Part shown: positions 26,521 through 35,694 of the stretch, piece by piece | How positions within the stretch are numbered: the stretch's first letter is position 1 | How the letters are laid out: the number at the start of each line of letters is the position of its first letter | Origin: a bacterium | GTDB taxonomy: Bacteria > Myxococcota_A > UBA9160 > UBA4427 | NCBI GenBank assembly: GCA_024742285.1 | Contig: JANSYR010000001.1 | Coordinates: 62,001 to 126,000 of the forward strand | DNA length: 64,000 nt | Direction: 5' to 3' | Program-made: the position numbers and the translations under genes | Notes under the pieces: model-generated | Seen by the model: only the letters and a program-made list of their open reading frames with translations | Databases searched by the model: none | What the model was told of the DNA's origin: nothing

Positions 26521-27336
26521 TCAGGCCCGTCCGGTCGACCAGGCAGCGCGAGACGTGAGCGCCGCGCGCCGTGCGAACGCCGACAGAGGTCGCGCGCGCC
26601 AATCCGCGTTCAGCACTTCGACCACGACGGGCAGATCGGACGCGCGCGCCTCGACCTGCGCCGCCGCGCGGGCGAGATCGAACCCGCCCTCCCCCGGCAT
26701 CCGCCGCCGGTCCATCGTCGCGGGTCCGAACTCGCCTTCGCCGTAGGGAACGCCGTCCGAGAGCTGGACGTTCGCGAAGTGCTCGAGCGGCAGCGCCTCG
26801 AGGGCCTCCCACTCGACGCCCTCCGGGCGCAGGAAGAAATGCCACGTGTCGAGGGTGACGCCGACCCCCGCCACGCCGAGCGCCTCGGAGAAGGCCCGTG
26901 CGTCGGAAACCGAGCGGAGCTTCGTGCCCCGGCTGAACTCGAGCGCGAGCCGGGTTCCGACCCGGGCGAGCGCCTCCGCGACGCCCCGCGCGCGTTCGAC
27001 GATCGGCGCGTCGACGGGCTCGACCACGCGCGCATTGACGAACTCGGCGCCGAGCGCCTCCGACCAGCGCACGTGTTCTTCGAGCTCCGCAGCGGTCGCG
27101 TCGGGGGCTCCGATCGCGATCCCCGCGAGCTCCATGCACGCGAGTCCACGCGACTCGAGGCCCGCGCGAAGCGTCGCCAGCGCGACGCCTTCCTCCTCGA
27201 GCTTCCGCAGCCAGAAAACGTCCGGCGCGATCGCGTCGAAGCCGGCCTCCGCGGCGGCGTCGAGGTGGGCCTCCCACTGGGTGGGCAGGCCGTGGAGGGG
27301 CGAGTGGTTCAGCGTCGCGAGTCCGAAGCGGGGCAT
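26521..27336 (-). CDS. Sugar phosphate isomerase/epimerase-like TIM-barrel protein
   Basis: Protein of 271 residues of the xylose isomerase-like (AP endonuclease 2) barrel group. ATLNHSPLHG starts the barrel; metal-site residues are suggested by the glutamate in LALEFSRG, VTLDTWHFFLR (D and H), NVQLSDG and VVVEVLNA. Such proteins are hydroxypyruvate isomerases, inosose dehydratases or epimerases; this one cannot be placed more closely. It sits upstream of the NDH-2 gene on the same strand and is divergent from an MFS gene. Confidence 0.8.
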   Translation of the reverse strand: MPRFGLATLNHSPLHGLPTQWEAHLDAAAEAGFDAIAPDVFWLRKLEEEGVALATLRAGLESRGLACMELAGIAIGAPDATAAELEEHVRWSEALGAEFVNARVVEPVDAPIVERARGVAEALARVGTRLALEFSRGTKLRSVSDARAFSEALGVAGVGVTLDTWHFFLRPEGVEWEALEALPLEHFANVQLSDGVPYGEGEFGPATMDRRRMPGEGGFDLARAAAQVEARASDLPVVVEVLNADWRARPLSAFARRAALTSRAAWSTGRA

Positions 27337-27405
27337 CTCCCGAGGCTAGTTCCGTGTGGCCTGCAGCGGTAGCCCGCGGCGCGTCGTGATGTACCGTCGC
27401 TCGTC

Positions 27406-28662
27406 ATGCAGCAACCGCCGCCCGCGAAGGGCGCCGCGTACACCCTCGGTCTCCTCCTCGTCATCTACGTCGTGAATCACATCGACCGCCAGGTGATGTA
27501 CATCCTGGCGGAGTCGGTCAAGGCGGACCTCGACCTGACCGACGGACAGCTCGGATTCCTGATGGGCGGCGGCTTCGCGCTCTTCTACGCGTTCGCGGGC
27601 ATCCCGATCGCGCGACTCGCCGACCGCGGCCATCGCAGCAACCTGATCAGCCTCGCCCTCCTGATCTGGAGCGCGATGACCGTCGCGTCGGGGATGGCCA
27701 CCAACTTCCTCCAGCTCCTCGCCGCGCGGGTCGGCGTCGGCGTCGGCGAAGCCGGGTGCACGCCGCCGGCCCACTCGATCCTGTCGGACACGTACCCGCC
27801 CGAGCGCCGAGGGTTCGCGCTCTCGGTCTACGGGCTGGGCGTTCCGTTCGGGATCCTCTTCGGCTTCACCGCCGGCGGCTACCTGTCGGACGAGCTCGGT
27901 TGGCGAACCGCCTTCTTCGTCGTCGGGATTCCGGGCGTCGTCCTCGCGCTGCTCGCGAAGCTCACGCTCCGCGAGCCCGAGCGCGGACGCTTCGACGCGA
28001 ACGCCTCGAGCGAGCTCGAATCCGTCCGCGCGACGTTCGGGTTCATCGCGCGCCTCCCCTCGATGCGCCACGCCCTCGCCGGCTCCTCCCTGCAGACGCT
28101 CTTCCTCGCCGGCGCCGGCGCCTTCCACGCGTCCTTCCTCCAGCGCGTCCACGGGCTGACGGCGACCGAGGCGGGGGTCCGCCTGGGACTGGTCGCCGGG
28201 CTCGCCGGGGCCGTCTCGGTCTACGGCGCGGGCTGGCTGAGCCAGCGGCTCGCGCCCCGGGACGCGCGGTGGACCTGGTGGATCCCGGCGATCGGCTGCG
28301 TGCTCTCGCTGCCCTTCTCGGTGCTCGCCTACACGACGGAGACAGCGACGCTCGCGGTCGCGATGATCGCGGCGGCCACGTTCCTGAACCACGCCTACTC
28401 GGCGCTGACCCACGCGATCATGCAGAACCTCGTCCGGCCGCGGATGCGCGCGGTCATGTCGGCGCTCGCGCTCTTCGCGATGAACCTGGTCGGCTTCGGG
28501 CTCGGCCCGATTCTCGTCGGCGGGCTCTCCGACGCGTTCGGCGGTGGACCGGAGATCCGCTTTGCGCTCGTGGCCCTGGTCGTCTTCGTCGCGTGGGCCG
28601 CCGTGCACTACGTCCTGGGCGCGCGGACCTATCTCCGCGACCTCGACGCCAAGGACGCCTGA
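27406..28662 (+). CDS. MFS transporter, spinster-like
   Basis: Membrane protein of 418 residues with 12 predicted helices. The first helix region (VIYVVNHIDRQVMYIL) and the helix 2-3 loop GIPIARLADRGHR are typical of the spinster-like group of the major facilitator superfamily. Common roles are export or uptake of lipophilic or organic acid compounds; substrate unknown. There is no ribosome site before the ATG, and TACCGT, a possible -10, ends 9 bases upstream, so translation may be leaderless. Confidence 0.88.
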   Translation: MQQPPPAKGAAYTLGLLLVIYVVNHIDRQVMYILAESVKADLDLTDGQLGFLMGGGFALFYAFAGIPIARLADRGHRSNLISLALLIWSAMTVASGMATNFLQLLAARVGVGVGEAGCTPPAHSILSDTYPPERRGFALSVYGLGVPFGILFGFTAGGYLSDELGWRTAFFVVGIPGVVLALLAKLTLREPERGRFDANASSELESVRATFGFIARLPSMRHALAGSSLQTLFLAGAGAFHASFLQRVHGLTATEAGVRLGLVAGLAGAVSVYGAGWLSQRLAPRDARWTWWIPAIGCVLSLPFSVLAYTTETATLAVAMIAAATFLNHAYSALTHAIMQNLVRPRMRAVMSALALFAMNLVGFGLGPILVGGLSDAFGGGPEIRFALVALVVFVAWAAVHYVLGARTYLRDLDAKDA

Positions 28663-28668
28663 GCCGGA

Positions 28669-29067
28669 TCAGGCGGGGCCTGTCACCTGCACGTTCTCGG
28701 CGAGGTTGCCTTCGGGATCCGCGGTGAAGGCGACGCGGACGGGCGCGACGTCGGAATCGCGGATCCCCTCGCGCACCGTTCCGCCCGCCGCCTCGACGTC
28801 GGCGACGAGGGCATCCAGATCTTCGGCGACGAACCCGAGGATGATTCCACCGGGCGTCGGCGCCGGACGCTCCGGGTACTGCAGCAGCGTGAGCGAGCCG
28901 GGACCGTGGCCGGCGTCGACGCCGAGGAAGATCTCGTCGATGGATTCCCCGACGATCTCCGCACGGACGCGCCCGAACTCCTTCAGGCCGTACGCGCGTC
29001 GGTAGTAGGCGGACATGCCCTCGAGGTCGTGGACCACGAGCTTCGTGAGGGCGAGGGGCGTCGCCAT
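28669..29067 (-). CDS. VOC (glyoxalase/bleomycin resistance) family protein A
   Basis: Protein of 132 residues with two beta-alpha-beta-beta-beta units. LTKLVVHDLEGMSAYYRR opens the fold and DPEGNLAENVQ closes it. The first metal-ligand position reads VVHDLE, shifted from the usual LxHV, so metal binding is uncertain. Its ATG overlaps the stop of the P450 gene upstream by one base (TGATG), so the pair is translationally coupled and the VOC protein most likely acts on the P450 product or protects the cell from it. Confidence 0.85.
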   Translation of the reverse strand: MATPLALTKLVVHDLEGMSAYYRRAYGLKEFGRVRAEIVGESIDEIFLGVDAGHGPGSLTLLQYPERPAPTPGGIILGFVAEDLDALVADVEAAGGTVREGIRDSDVAPVRVAFTADPEGNLAENVQVTGPA

Positions 29068-30347
29068 CAGGCCGCGGGGCGGATCTTGTACCGGACCGGC
29101 AGCGTCTTCAGACCGGCGACGAAGCTCGCCGAGATGTGGGTCGGATCGCCGGCGGGCTCGATCTCCTCGACCCGATTCGCGATCTCGAGGAACAGCGCGC
29201 GGGACGAGAGCCGGGCGACGTGGGCACCGAGGCAGAAATGCTCTCCGGTTCCGAAGCCCAGGTGGCGATTCGGATGGCGCTCGATGTCGAACTCGAAGGG
29301 ACGGTCGAAGACCGCCTCGTCCCGGTTCGCCGAGGCGTAGTACATGATCAGGTCTTCGCCGGCCTTCATCTTGACGCCACCGACCTCGGCGTCTCGGAGC
29401 AGGCGACGCTTCATGTAGTTGACCGGGGAGGTCCAACGGACGACCTCCTCGACCGTCGACTTGCCCATCGCCTCGGTCGGATTCGCCTTCAGCTTGCGCA
29501 TCTGGTCCGGGTTCTCGAGCAGTGCCTGCATCCCGCCGGAGATCGCGTTGCGGGTCGTATCGTGTCCGGCGGTGAAGACGATCAGGTAGTACCCGAAGAG
29601 CTCGAGGGGCGGCAGCGGCTCACCGTTGGGCATCTTCGCGTTCGCGAGCATGCTCGCGAGATCGTCGGTCGGGTTCTCGCGGCGATCGGCGATGATCCGC
29701 GTGAAGAGCGCACCGAAGTCCGCGAAGAGCTGCTTGCTCGCCTCCTGCCGGTCCGCGGCCTCGCGCTGGAGGTCCGGATCGTCGGCGGCGAAGAGCTGCT
29801 GGGTCAGCTCGAGGAGGAGGTCTTCGTCCTCGGGCTCGATGCCCAGGATCGTCGCCAGGACGCGAAGCGGGTGGCGTTGCGAGATCTGCTCGACGAAGTC
29901 GCACTCGCCCTCTTCACCGAGCTTGTCGATCTGGGCGCGCGCGCAGTCGGCCACGATCTCGTCGAGACGATGGATCGAGCGCGGCGTGAAGAAGCCGCTC
30001 GCCACCTTGCGGTAGTCGCGGTGCTCCGGCGGGTCCATCTCGATGATCGTGCGCATCGGCGGGCGGTTCTCGGGCGCGTCCATCCGCTGCAGCGTCTGGA
30101 CCTTGTCCATCAGGAACGGGCCCTCGCTGTTGCTGAAGATGTCCGGCTTGCACGAGATGCTCATGATGTCCGCGTGCCGCGTGATCGCGTAGAAGGGCGG
30201 ATGCGTGTCCGTCTCGACGTAGTGGACGGGCGAGTGGGCGCGGAGCTGGGTCCAGACCTCGTGGGGCTGACCGGCGACGCCGTAGTTCGCGGGCGTGATC
30301 AGGTCGTGGGGATCGATGTCGAGCGTGGGAACGGGGGCGGACGCCAT
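29067..30347 (-). CDS. Cytochrome P450 (2 of 3)
   Basis: Protein of 426 residues. I-helix AGHDTT is at 260-265, ExxR is E301/R304, and the haem ligand is C372 in FGTGEHFCLGAH. The layout, including LGFGTGEHFCLG, recalls bacterial CYPs that act on steroids, terpenoids or alkanes, such as mycobacterial CYP125/142, but the substrate is not proven. The start at 30347 has AGGAG 8 bases upstream. An 18-bp palindrome lies 19 bases upstream of the start and should control this gene and VOC A. Confidence 0.93.
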   Translation of the reverse strand: MASAPVPTLDIDPHDLITPANYGVAGQPHEVWTQLRAHSPVHYVETDTHPPFYAITRHADIMSISCKPDIFSNSEGPFLMDKVQTLQRMDAPENRPPMRTIIEMDPPEHRDYRKVASGFFTPRSIHRLDEIVADCARAQIDKLGEEGECDFVEQISQRHPLRVLATILGIEPEDEDLLLELTQQLFAADDPDLQREAADRQEASKQLFADFGALFTRIIADRRENPTDDLASMLANAKMPNGEPLPPLELFGYYLIVFTAGHDTTRNAISGGMQALLENPDQMRKLKANPTEAMGKSTVEEVVRWTSPVNYMKRRLLRDAEVGGVKMKAGEDLIMYYASANRDEAVFDRPFEFDIERHPNRHLGFGTGEHFCLGAHVARLSSRALFLEIANRVEEIEPAGDPTHISASFVAGLKTLPVRYKIRPAA

Positions 30348-30365
30348 GTCGGGGACTCCTCGAGA

Positions 30366-30383
30366 GGTGAACGATCGTTCACC
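30366..30383. promoter_or_regulatory. Perfect 18-bp palindrome, probable TetR-type operator
   Basis: GGTGAACGATCGTTCACC is its own reverse complement. It lies between a TAGACT -10-like hexamer (minus strand, 30398-30403) and the AGGAG ribosome site of the P450 2 gene, where a bound repressor would block transcription. Sites of the form GAACGNNCGTTC are common for TetR-family repressors. No tetR gene is in this window. Confidence 0.6.
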
Positions 30384-30455
30384 CGGTAGACGCAACCAGT
30401 CTAGCTTCCGAAATCGGCCCCCGGCAGGCCCCGCCTGAGGGGGAACTGCACCGGA

Positions 30456-30890
30456 TCAAGGCTTCTGCTGCTTCAACTCGATCACGTTGCCGAAAGGATC
30501 GCGTCCGTAGACGCAGATCGAGCTGCCGACGTCGACGGGCGGACCGTTGAACTCGACGCCCGCCGCCTCGAGGCGCGCGTACTCGTCCTCGATTCCGGTC
30601 ACCCGCAGACAGAAGTGGGTGATCCCGTGGTCGCAGACCCGGAGGCCCGGATCCCGCACGTTCGGCGTGGGGGACACGTACTGGAAGATCTCGATCCGGG
30701 TGTCTCCGAGCCGGACCATCGCCACCTTCGAGGACGAGTCCCGGAGCCCCACCAGCTGGTCGACGCGCGCGGCACCACGGGGCCAGCCCGACTCGCTCTC
30801 GACCTCGAAGCCGAGCACGTTCGTGTAGAAATCGACCGCTTCGTCCAGGTCTGGGACCGAGATCGCGGTGTGGTCGATGGCGTGGATCAT
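30456..30890 (-). CDS. VOC (glyoxalase/dioxygenase) family protein B
   Basis: Protein of 144 residues. Metal ligands are well preserved: IDHTAISVPD (His in strand 1), ITHFCLRV (His) and VIELKQ (Glu at the end). A DPFGN turn is present. This pattern fits active metal-dependent VOC enzymes such as lactoylglutathione lyase or extradiol-type proteins, and differs from VOC A. It starts 13 bases after the P450 3 gene on the same strand and is therefore its operon partner. Confidence 0.88.
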   Translation of the reverse strand: MIHAIDHTAISVPDLDEAVDFYTNVLGFEVESESGWPRGAARVDQLVGLRDSSSKVAMVRLGDTRIEIFQYVSPTPNVRDPGLRVCDHGITHFCLRVTGIEDEYARLEAAGVEFNGPPVDVGSSICVYGRDPFGNVIELKQQKP

Positions 30891-30903
30891 CCGTCGCGGC
30901 GGC

Positions 30904-32124
30904 CTATCCGAACAGGACGGGCAGGCTGCGCGGCGACCGGAAGGCCCGGCCCGTGATGTGGACGTCCTCGGCTGCGGGGTCGAGTCGCAGGTTCGGCAGC
31001 CGGTCGAGGAGCGCGTCGAGGCAGACCTTCGTCTCCATCCGCGCGAGGTGCATGCCGAGGCAGCGGTGGGGGCCGAAAGCGAAGGACATGTGCTGGCGCG
31101 GTGGACGATGGATGTCGAACTCGTCCGCGCGATCCCAACGCGTCTCGTCGCGATTGGCGGCACCGATCAGGACATGGACGTACGAGCCGGCGGGGATCTC
31201 GGTTCCGGCGACCTCGGTGTCTTCGACGCAGAGGCGTCCGATCCCGGTCAACGGCACTTCCCAACGGAGCCCTTCTTCGATCGCCTGGATCATCAACCCT
31301 CGGTCGTCGGCGAGTGCCTGCCACTGCTCCGGCTTCGAGAGCAGCCCGAAGATCAGGTTGCTCGAGGAGCGGTAGGTCGTCTCGGCGCCGGCGGGAAGGA
31401 GCAGGCGCAGGAAGCCGAGCACGTGCTCGTTGTCGAGTTCCTGTCCGTCGAGCTCGCCGGTCGCGAGCACGCTGATCAGATCCTTGCCGGGGTTCGCGCG
31501 ACGCGCGTCGATGATCGGCGTGAGGTACTCACCGAGCTGCTGGGAGCCCTGGATCCCTCGCATCGGATCGAGGGCGACGCTGATCACGTCGACGGCGCGC
31601 GCGTGGAACCAGGGAAGATCCTCCTCGGGCAACCCCAGCATGCCCGCGATCACGTGGACCGGAAACGGAAAGGTCAGCTCGCGAACGAGGTCGGCGGAGC
31701 CGCGATCCACGAAGGCATCGACCAGTCCGTGGACGACCGGATGGACGAGCTCCTGCTCCCAGACCTCGAGGGCCTTCTTGCTGAAGGCCTGCTGGATGAG
31801 CCGCCGGTATCGTCCGTGCTCGGGTTCGTCCATCACGAGGATGTTGGGGCCCATTACGGCGCCCATCGATTCGCGATAGGCACCGGAGGAGAAGATCCGC
31901 CCGTCTCGAAGGATCTCGGACACGGCGTCGTAGCTCACGGCGATGAAGCTCTTCTTCTCCTCGCCGAGCATGGCGGCCATCGCGCCGCTCGGAGCCGTAT
32001 CCTCGATCACGCCGGCCTTCGCCCGCATCGCCGCGAACTCCGGATACGGGTCGCGGCATTCGTCCATGCCCATCGCCGTGTCGAAGGCCTCGAAGGGATC
32101 GACTTCCTCGGTCGTCGCGCTCAT
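30904..32124 (-). CDS. Cytochrome P450 (3 of 3)
   Basis: Protein of 406 residues. I-helix AGAETT at 245-250, ExxR at E284/R287 and haem cysteine C355 in FGPHRCLGMH. It differs enough from P450 2 that they are not a recent duplication. The ATG at 32124 is preceded by GGAGG at about 7 bases; the open frame upstream has no start signal. It is followed by VOC B, mirroring the P450 2-VOC A arrangement just downstream. A GST gene lies 196 bases upstream on the same strand. Confidence 0.93.
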   Translation of the reverse strand: MSATTEEVDPFEAFDTAMGMDECRDPYPEFAAMRAKAGVIEDTAPSGAMAAMLGEEKKSFIAVSYDAVSEILRDGRIFSSGAYRESMGAVMGPNILVMDEPEHGRYRRLIQQAFSKKALEVWEQELVHPVVHGLVDAFVDRGSADLVRELTFPFPVHVIAGMLGLPEEDLPWFHARAVDVISVALDPMRGIQGSQQLGEYLTPIIDARRANPGKDLISVLATGELDGQELDNEHVLGFLRLLLPAGAETTYRSSSNLIFGLLSKPEQWQALADDRGLMIQAIEEGLRWEVPLTGIGRLCVEDTEVAGTEIPAGSYVHVLIGAANRDETRWDRADEFDIHRPPRQHMSFAFGPHRCLGMHLARMETKVCLDALLDRLPNLRLDPAAEDVHITGRAFRSPRSLPVLFG

Positions 32125-32320
32125 GGCCGCGCCTCCTGGACGGGGCCACGTCGCAAGGCCCACCCCACGAGCGTGGCGAGCGCGGCCGCAGGCGTCAAGC
32201 ACCCTCCGAGGCACGGCGATCCGGGCCGCGGACTGCGCACCCCGTGGGAGGGTCGCGGGTGACACGAAAACGCGAGCGTCGCTTCGAACGCGGACCGACT
32301 CCGGTTCCGGATTCGTCTGC

Positions 32321-32995
32321 CTAGAGGAACGGCTCCGGCACCACCTGCTTGCAGATCGCCAGGCTCGGCTGGAACGACGGGCGCGCCATCATGCGCTCGT
32401 AGTGCGCGGCGAGGGAGGGCCAGCGCGCCGCGTCCAGATCGCCAGCCACGAGCGTCAGCTGCGTGAGGATGCAGGCCAGCGTGATGTCCGCGACCCCGAG
32501 CTGTTCGCCGACGAGGAACGCCTTGCCGTCGAGCTCTCCTTCCAGGTAGTCGAAGATCGGCGGCATCTGCTCGGCGAGGGTCTGCTTCGCGCGATCCAGA
32601 TCGGGGTCCTTCTTCTGGAACACGTTGAACATGATCGGCCGGAAGATCCCCATGCCGATCGGCGCGACCAACACGGTGTCCGCGTACTCCTCGTAGAAGA
32701 GCGCACGTCCGTACTCGTAGGGATCGGTCGGATAGAGCGGGACCTCGGGGTGCTTCCGCTCGAGGAACGCACAGATGGCCGACGAGTCCGGGATCGTGCC
32801 GGCGACGCCCTCCTTGCCGTAGTCGGTGTCGCGCAGGACCGGAATCCGCTTCGCCGGACTGATCTCGAGGAACCAGTCGGGCATGGGCAGGATGTTGACG
32901 GGCTCGAGCTCGAACTCGAGCCCCTTCTCGCGCAGCGTGACGTCGGCCTTGCGGACGAAGGGAGAGAGCGGGGCGCCGTACAGGATCAGACTCAT
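32321..32995 (-). CDS. Glutathione S-transferase
   Basis: Protein of 224 residues. The N-terminal thioredoxin-like domain has LYGAPLSPFVRKADVTL (a serine at the usual catalytic position in SPFV) and the glutathione-site cis-proline plus IPDSSAICAFLE (the SNAIL-type loop). The C-terminal helical domain includes FLVGEQLGVADIT. Likely role is conjugation or glutathione-dependent handling of an electrophile, in keeping with the neighbouring P450 genes. The start follows GGAGG. Confidence 0.9.
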   Translation of the reverse strand: MSLILYGAPLSPFVRKADVTLREKGLEFELEPVNILPMPDWFLEISPAKRIPVLRDTDYGKEGVAGTIPDSSAICAFLERKHPEVPLYPTDPYEYGRALFYEEYADTVLVAPIGMGIFRPIMFNVFQKKDPDLDRAKQTLAEQMPPIFDYLEGELDGKAFLVGEQLGVADITLACILTQLTLVAGDLDAARWPSLAAHYERMMARPSFQPSLAICKQVVPEPFL

Positions 32996-33154
32996 GATTC
33001 CTCCAGGAGCGGGCGGTTCCGTAGGGGGATAGCCTTTGCGACGCGCCCGAGCGAGCAGCGCTCCCAGACTCGAAGTCCCGCCCGGTCCCACCGCAATGCG
33101 CCACGATCCGCGGGTCCGATCGAAGCGTCTCCGGCCTCACCGGAAGGAGCCTCC

Positions 33155-34276
33155 ATGAATACCGACCTCGCCCGGGAGCTGGGTATCGAGTTCCCGATCT
33201 TCGCCTTCACCCACTGTCGTGACGTCGTCACCGCGGTCTCCAAGGCCGGCGGCCTGGGCGTCTTCGGCGTCGCCGCCCACTCCGCCGAGAACCTGCGGGC
33301 CGAGCTCGACTGGATCGAGAACGAGCTCCAGGGCAAGCCCTATGGCGTCGACCTGCTCCTCCCGACGAAGTACGCCGGAAGCGAGCGAGGCGGCTTCTCG
33401 CAGGACGAGCTCGACGAGCGGATCCCCGCCGACCACCGCGCCTTCCTCGACGATCTCCTCGAGAAGCACGAGGTTCCACCGCTCCAGGAGGACGCGAAGG
33501 TCGGGCGCGGGTTCCAGGTCGGCTTCGAGAGCCAGCGCGAAGTGATCGAGACGCTCTTCGAATACGACATCAAGCTGATCGCGAGTGCCCTCGGGCCGCC
33601 GCCCGCGTGGATGGTCGAGCAGGGCAAGGCGCGCGGCATCAAGGTCGCCGCGCTCGCCGGGACGGTCGAACACGCCCGGCGCCACGCCGAGGCCGGCGCC
33701 GACATCATCATCGCTCAGGGCTACGAAGCCGGTGGCCATACGGGCGAGATCGCGACGATGGTTCTCGTCCCCGAAGTCGTCGATGCCGTCGCGCCGGTTC
33801 CCGTCCTCGCCGCCGGCGGGATCGGATCCGGTCGCCAGATCACGGCGAGCCTCGCCCTCGGTGCCCAGGGCGTCTGGATCGGATCGCTGTGGCTGACGAC
33901 GGAAGAGGCCGAGACGTCGCCGGTCGTGAAGGAGAAATTCCTCGCGGCGGGGACGAGTGACACGATCCGGAGTCGGTCGCTCACCGGCAAGCCCGCACGG
34001 ATGCTGCGGAGCGCCTGGACCGAGGCGTGGGAGGACGAGTCGAATCCGGACCCGCTCCCGATGCCGCTCCAGCCGCGACTGATCCGGGAGGCACAGGCTC
34101 GCATCAAGCGGACGAGCCACAATCACGCGGGCAGTCAGCAGCTCGACAACTACTTCGTCGGGCAGATCGTCGGATCGATGAACCACGTCAAGTCGGTCCG
34201 CACGGTCATGGAGGAGCTCGCCATGGAATACGCGGACACGATGGAGCGTCTCGACGGCTGGGCCGGAACGGACTGA
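33155..34276 (+). CDS. Nitronate monooxygenase / 2-nitropropane dioxygenase-like FMN enzyme
   Basis: Protein of 373 residues with an FMN-binding TIM barrel. EAGGHTGEIAT holds the family histidine (H195), and PVLAAGGIGSGRQI with GAQGVWIGS forms the phosphate-binding region. Members oxidise alkyl nitronates, but many in this family reduce or oxidise other substrates, so the reaction is not certain. The start follows GGAAGGAG. It is divergent from the GST gene and followed by a GPH-type transporter gene 23 bases downstream. Confidence 0.88.
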   Translation: MNTDLARELGIEFPIFAFTHCRDVVTAVSKAGGLGVFGVAAHSAENLRAELDWIENELQGKPYGVDLLLPTKYAGSERGGFSQDELDERIPADHRAFLDDLLEKHEVPPLQEDAKVGRGFQVGFESQREVIETLFEYDIKLIASALGPPPAWMVEQGKARGIKVAALAGTVEHARRHAEAGADIIIAQGYEAGGHTGEIATMVLVPEVVDAVAPVPVLAAGGIGSGRQITASLALGAQGVWIGSLWLTTEEAETSPVVKEKFLAAGTSDTIRSRSLTGKPARMLRSAWTEAWEDESNPDPLPMPLQPRLIREAQARIKRTSHNHAGSQQLDNYFVGQIVGSMNHVKSVRTVMEELAMEYADTMERLDGWAGTD

Positions 34277-34299
34277 GGGCGCCGGAACACCCACACGCG

Positions 34300-35661
34300 A
34301 TGGACGCCCAGCGACTCCCGCTCTCCACGATCGTGCTCTACGGCTCCCCCGTCGGCGCCGTCTTTGCCGCGTCCTTCCTCGTCTCGACCTTCTTCCTGGT
34401 CTTCATGACCGACGTCCTGCGGATCGCGCCGGCCACCGCCGGCATGATCGTCCTGATCGGGCAGGTCTGGGACGCGATCAACGATCCGCCGATCGGCCAC
34501 CTCTCCGACCGGACCCGCTCGCGCTGGGGAAGGCGGCGTCCCTGGATGGCGGCCTCGGCGATCCCCCTCGCGGTCTGCACCGTGGCCGTCTGGCAGCCCC
34601 CGCGAAGCTTCGACCCGTCCCAGGTGGTCGTCTGGGTCCTGGTCTCGTTCCTTCTGCTGCGGACCTTCTACTCGACCTTTCGCGTGCCCCACCTCGCGCT
34701 CGGCGCCGAGCTCGGTCGCGGTTACCACGACCGGACGCGGGTCTTCGGCGGCTCCCAGTTCTTCGAGAACATGGGGCTCGTCGCCGCCGCGGTCGCCGTC
34801 GGACTGATCGAGAACGCAGAGGATCCACGGGCGCGCGCCGGCCAGGTCGCCGTCGCGCTCGGCTTCGCCGTCGTGGTCTTCGTCTTCGTCGCGACCGCCC
34901 GCCTGCGGGAGCGACCCGAATTCCAGGGCGGATCCTCGACCAGCGGCTTCGTCGCGTTCCGGGACGTGCTCCGCAATCCCCACGCGCGGATCCTGATCCT
35001 GATCTTCTTCCTCGACCAGGCGGGCCTCTCCATCCTGCTCGCGTCGATCCCCTACCTCTCGAACTGGGTCCTCGAGACCCCGGGCAACACGGCGATCTAC
35101 ATGGGCACGGCGGTGCTCGCGATGACCGCGTCGCTCCCCGTCGCCGTCGTCGCCGCGCGCCGCTTCGGCAAGCGCCGGGTCTGGGCGGTGTCGATGGTGG
35201 CCCGCGCGGTCACCCTCGCCTTCATCTTCTCGATCGAGAGCGGCAACACCGCGGTCGCGATCGCCTGGACGTTCCTGATCGGCTTCCTCGGCGGCTCGAG
35301 CTCGGTGATCGGACCGTCCCTCAAGGCCGACGTGATCGACTGGGACGAGGCCGAGAGCGGAGCGCGCCGGGAGGGCGCCTACTTCGCGACCTGGAACTTC
35401 GCGCAGAAGTCCGCGACGGCCCTGGCCGGTGGCTTGATCGGCGCGATCCTCGCCGCCGCGAGCTACGACCCGGGGCTCGCGGCCCAGAGCCAGGCGACAC
35501 GGGACTGGATCCGCTTCACCGCGGGGCTCGTTCCCTGTACCCTGAACGTGCTCGCCGTCGTCGCGCTGGGCCGGTTCCGCCTCGACGAAGCCGCCCACCG
35601 CCGGGCGATCGAACGCAACCGCCAGGGGAGCCGGCAGAACGGCGGCCAGGGCACCGACTAA
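34300..35661 (+). CDS. GPH-family (MelB-like) cation symporter
   Basis: Membrane protein of 453 residues with 12 helices. The loop GHLSDRTRSRWGRRRPWM between helices 2 and 3 is the signature of glycoside-pentoside-hexuronide:cation symporters. In bacteria of this type, GPH relatives are often found with lipid- or aromatic-degradation genes rather than sugar genes, so a sugar substrate should not be assumed. It lies between nitronate monooxygenase and a luciferase-like oxidoreductase on the same strand; spacing of 23 and 33 bases suggests one operon. Confidence 0.88.
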   Translation: MDAQRLPLSTIVLYGSPVGAVFAASFLVSTFFLVFMTDVLRIAPATAGMIVLIGQVWDAINDPPIGHLSDRTRSRWGRRRPWMAASAIPLAVCTVAVWQPPRSFDPSQVVVWVLVSFLLLRTFYSTFRVPHLALGAELGRGYHDRTRVFGGSQFFENMGLVAAAVAVGLIENAEDPRARAGQVAVALGFAVVVFVFVATARLRERPEFQGGSSTSGFVAFRDVLRNPHARILILIFFLDQAGLSILLASIPYLSNWVLETPGNTAIYMGTAVLAMTASLPVAVVAARRFGKRRVWAVSMVARAVTLAFIFSIESGNTAVAIAWTFLIGFLGGSSSVIGPSLKADVIDWDEAESGARREGAYFATWNFAQKSATALAGGLIGAILAAASYDPGLAAQSQATRDWIRFTAGLVPCTLNVLAVVALGRFRLDEAAHRRAIERNRQGSRQNGGQGTD

Positions 35662-35694
35662 CACACGACCGACGGCCTGACCGAGGAGAGCTCG

